Positions 4,735 to 5,483 of a stretch of 5,483 nt of DNA are shown in pieces. Below the pieces are notes generated by a model. It ran no database searches and had not been told where the DNA came from. It worked only from the letters and a program-made list of their open reading frames with translations. Made by a program: the position numbers and the translations under genes. The stretch is from Acidobacteriota bacterium. Its GTDB lineage: Bacteria > Acidobacteriota > Vicinamibacteria > Vicinamibacterales > Vicinamibacteraceae. Position 1 is the stretch's first letter. Each line of letters opens with the position of its first letter. The stretch spans positions 1 through 5,483 of the forward strand of contig JACDAO010000423.1 in the NCBI GenBank assembly GCA_013695405.1. Direction: 5' to 3'.

Positions 4735-5483
4735 ATGCGCGGGCTGATGATGGATATGCCGCTGTCGATCCCGGCACTGCTACGTCGAGCCGGGATGATA
4801 TTTCCCCAAAAAGCCATCGTCAGCCGCTTGGTCGACCGTAGCCTGGCACGCTCCACCTACGGCGCGTGTCTCGCTGGAGCGAGACGCCTGGGCCGGGCGA
4901 TGCGCGAACTCGGCGTCCGCGATGGCGACCGCGTTGGCACGTTCTGCTGGAACCACGAGCGCCACTTGCAGGCGTACTACGGCATCCCGGCGTCTGGCGC
5001 GATCCTCCACACCCTCAACATCCGCCTGCATCCCGAGGAACTCGCCTACATCATCAACCACGCTGACGATGCCGTGATCATCGTCGACAAGGTGCTGTGG
5101 CCGGCGTTCGAACCGGTTCGACAGCGCATTGGCGATCGCCGCATCGTCGTAGTCGGCGACGATGGCGAGGTGCCGCAGGGGACCGTGGACTACGACGCAC
5201 TGCTGGCAGGTCAGGACGACGCCGGCACCTTCGACGACGTGGACGAGCAAGCTGGCGCGGTGCTCTGCTACACGTCGGGCACGACGGGCCGGTCGAAGGG
5301 CGTGCTGTACTCGCATCGTTCGCTGGTGCTGCACGCGTTCGCGGCAGCGCTTCCGGACATGATGGATCTCGCCGAGGCTTCGCGCGTGCTGGCGGTGGTG
5401 CCGATGTTCCACGCCAATGCCTGGGGGCTGCCGTTCGCCTGCGCGATGGTCGGCGCCTCGCAGATCCTGCCTGGCCCCTATCT
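4735..5483 (+). CDS. Fatty acyl-CoA ligase (AMP-forming, AlkK-like), 3' end beyond the window
   Basis: The first 249 residues of an ANL-superfamily adenylate-forming enzyme, truncated by the right edge; full members are roughly 530-560 residues. It activates a carboxylic acid with ATP to an acyl-adenylate, then transfers it to CoA. Visible landmarks are LSIPALLRRA (10-19), ILHTLNIRLHPEELAYIINH (90-109), the ATP-binding P-loop YTSGTTGRSKGV (179-190) and VPMFHANAWGLP (222-233). The combination of HTLNIRLHPEEL and PMFHANAWG is typical of the medium/long-chain AlkK-like group rather than acetyl-CoA synthetases. The C-terminal lid domain and its catalytic lysine are not in the window. No signal peptide; cytoplasmic, likely feeding beta-oxidation. 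Start choice is uncertain between GTG 4729, ATG 4735 and ATGs at 4747, 4750 and 4756; 4735 is kept as the first ATG, and all leave the domain intact. Confidence 0.9.
   Translation, partial: MRGLMMDMPLSIPALLRRAGMIFPQKAIVSRLVDRSLARSTYGACLAGARRLGRAMRELGVRDGDRVGTFCWNHERHLQAYYGIPASGAILHTLNIRLHPEELAYIINHADDAVIIVDKVLWPAFEPVRQRIGDRRIVVVGDDGEVPQGTVDYDALLAGQDDAGTFDDVDEQAGAVLCYTSGTTGRSKGVLYSHRSLVLHAFAAALPDMMDLAEASRVLAVVPMFHANAWGLPFACAMVGASQILPGPY

Noticed and set aside
4593..4856. N-terminal extension of the peptidase to an ATG at 4856
   Set aside because: It would put 88 residues without family similarity before a clear signal peptide and overlap the divergent acyl-CoA ligase gene.

Overview
The window is GC-rich DNA (clearly above 60 % by eye), densely coding, with strong G/C third-position preference in every real gene. 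The protein styles recall soil Acidobacteriota, in particular Vicinamibacteria-like genomes: a secreted esterase-D/Fes-like hydrolase with a Pro/Ala-rich linker, a signal-peptide-bearing M20 metallopeptidase, a GH88-like hydrolase and an AlkK-type acyl-CoA ligase. This placement is inference from memory of such proteins. No rRNA, tRNA or other phylogenetic marker is present.

Layout, left to right. (1) Positions 1-995, minus strand: the N-terminal 331 residues of a secreted alpha/beta-hydrolase of the esterase D / enterochelin-esterase-like family; its C-terminus lies beyond the left edge. (2) Positions 996-1110: a divergent intergenic region with a perfect 10-bp palindrome and a TAGAAT -10-like box very close to the next start codon. 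(3) Positions 1111-1902, plus strand: a short-chain dehydrogenase/reductase (SDR) with a complete active site. (4) Positions 1916-3298, plus strand: a cytoplasmic GH88-type unsaturated glucuronyl hydrolase-like enzyme. It starts 13 bp after the SDR stop, with its ribosome binding site overlapping that stop. (5) Positions 3309-4592, minus strand: an exported M20-family metallopeptidase with all metal ligands, converging on the GH88 gene with only 10 bp between stop codons. (6) Positions 4593-4734: a second divergent intergenic region holding a perfect 16-bp palindrome, two overlapping potential hairpins and a TTGACA box. (7) Positions 4735-5483, plus strand: the N-terminal 249 residues of a fatty acyl-CoA ligase (AMP-forming), cut by the right edge.

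The only pair that clearly looks like an operon is SDR-GH88. A GH88 enzyme releases a 4-deoxy-5-keto uronate from lyase-generated oligosaccharides, and SDR enzymes are known that reduce that keto sugar to 2-keto-3-deoxygluconate. A two-gene uronate-salvage module is therefore the most interesting specific hypothesis here. The secreted esterase, read divergently from this pair, might act on the same polysaccharide upstream, but that is weaker. The peptidase and the acyl-CoA ligase look like unrelated housekeeping or scavenging genes. I see no mobile element, CRISPR array, RNA gene or phage feature, and no clear evidence of a wholly new system.
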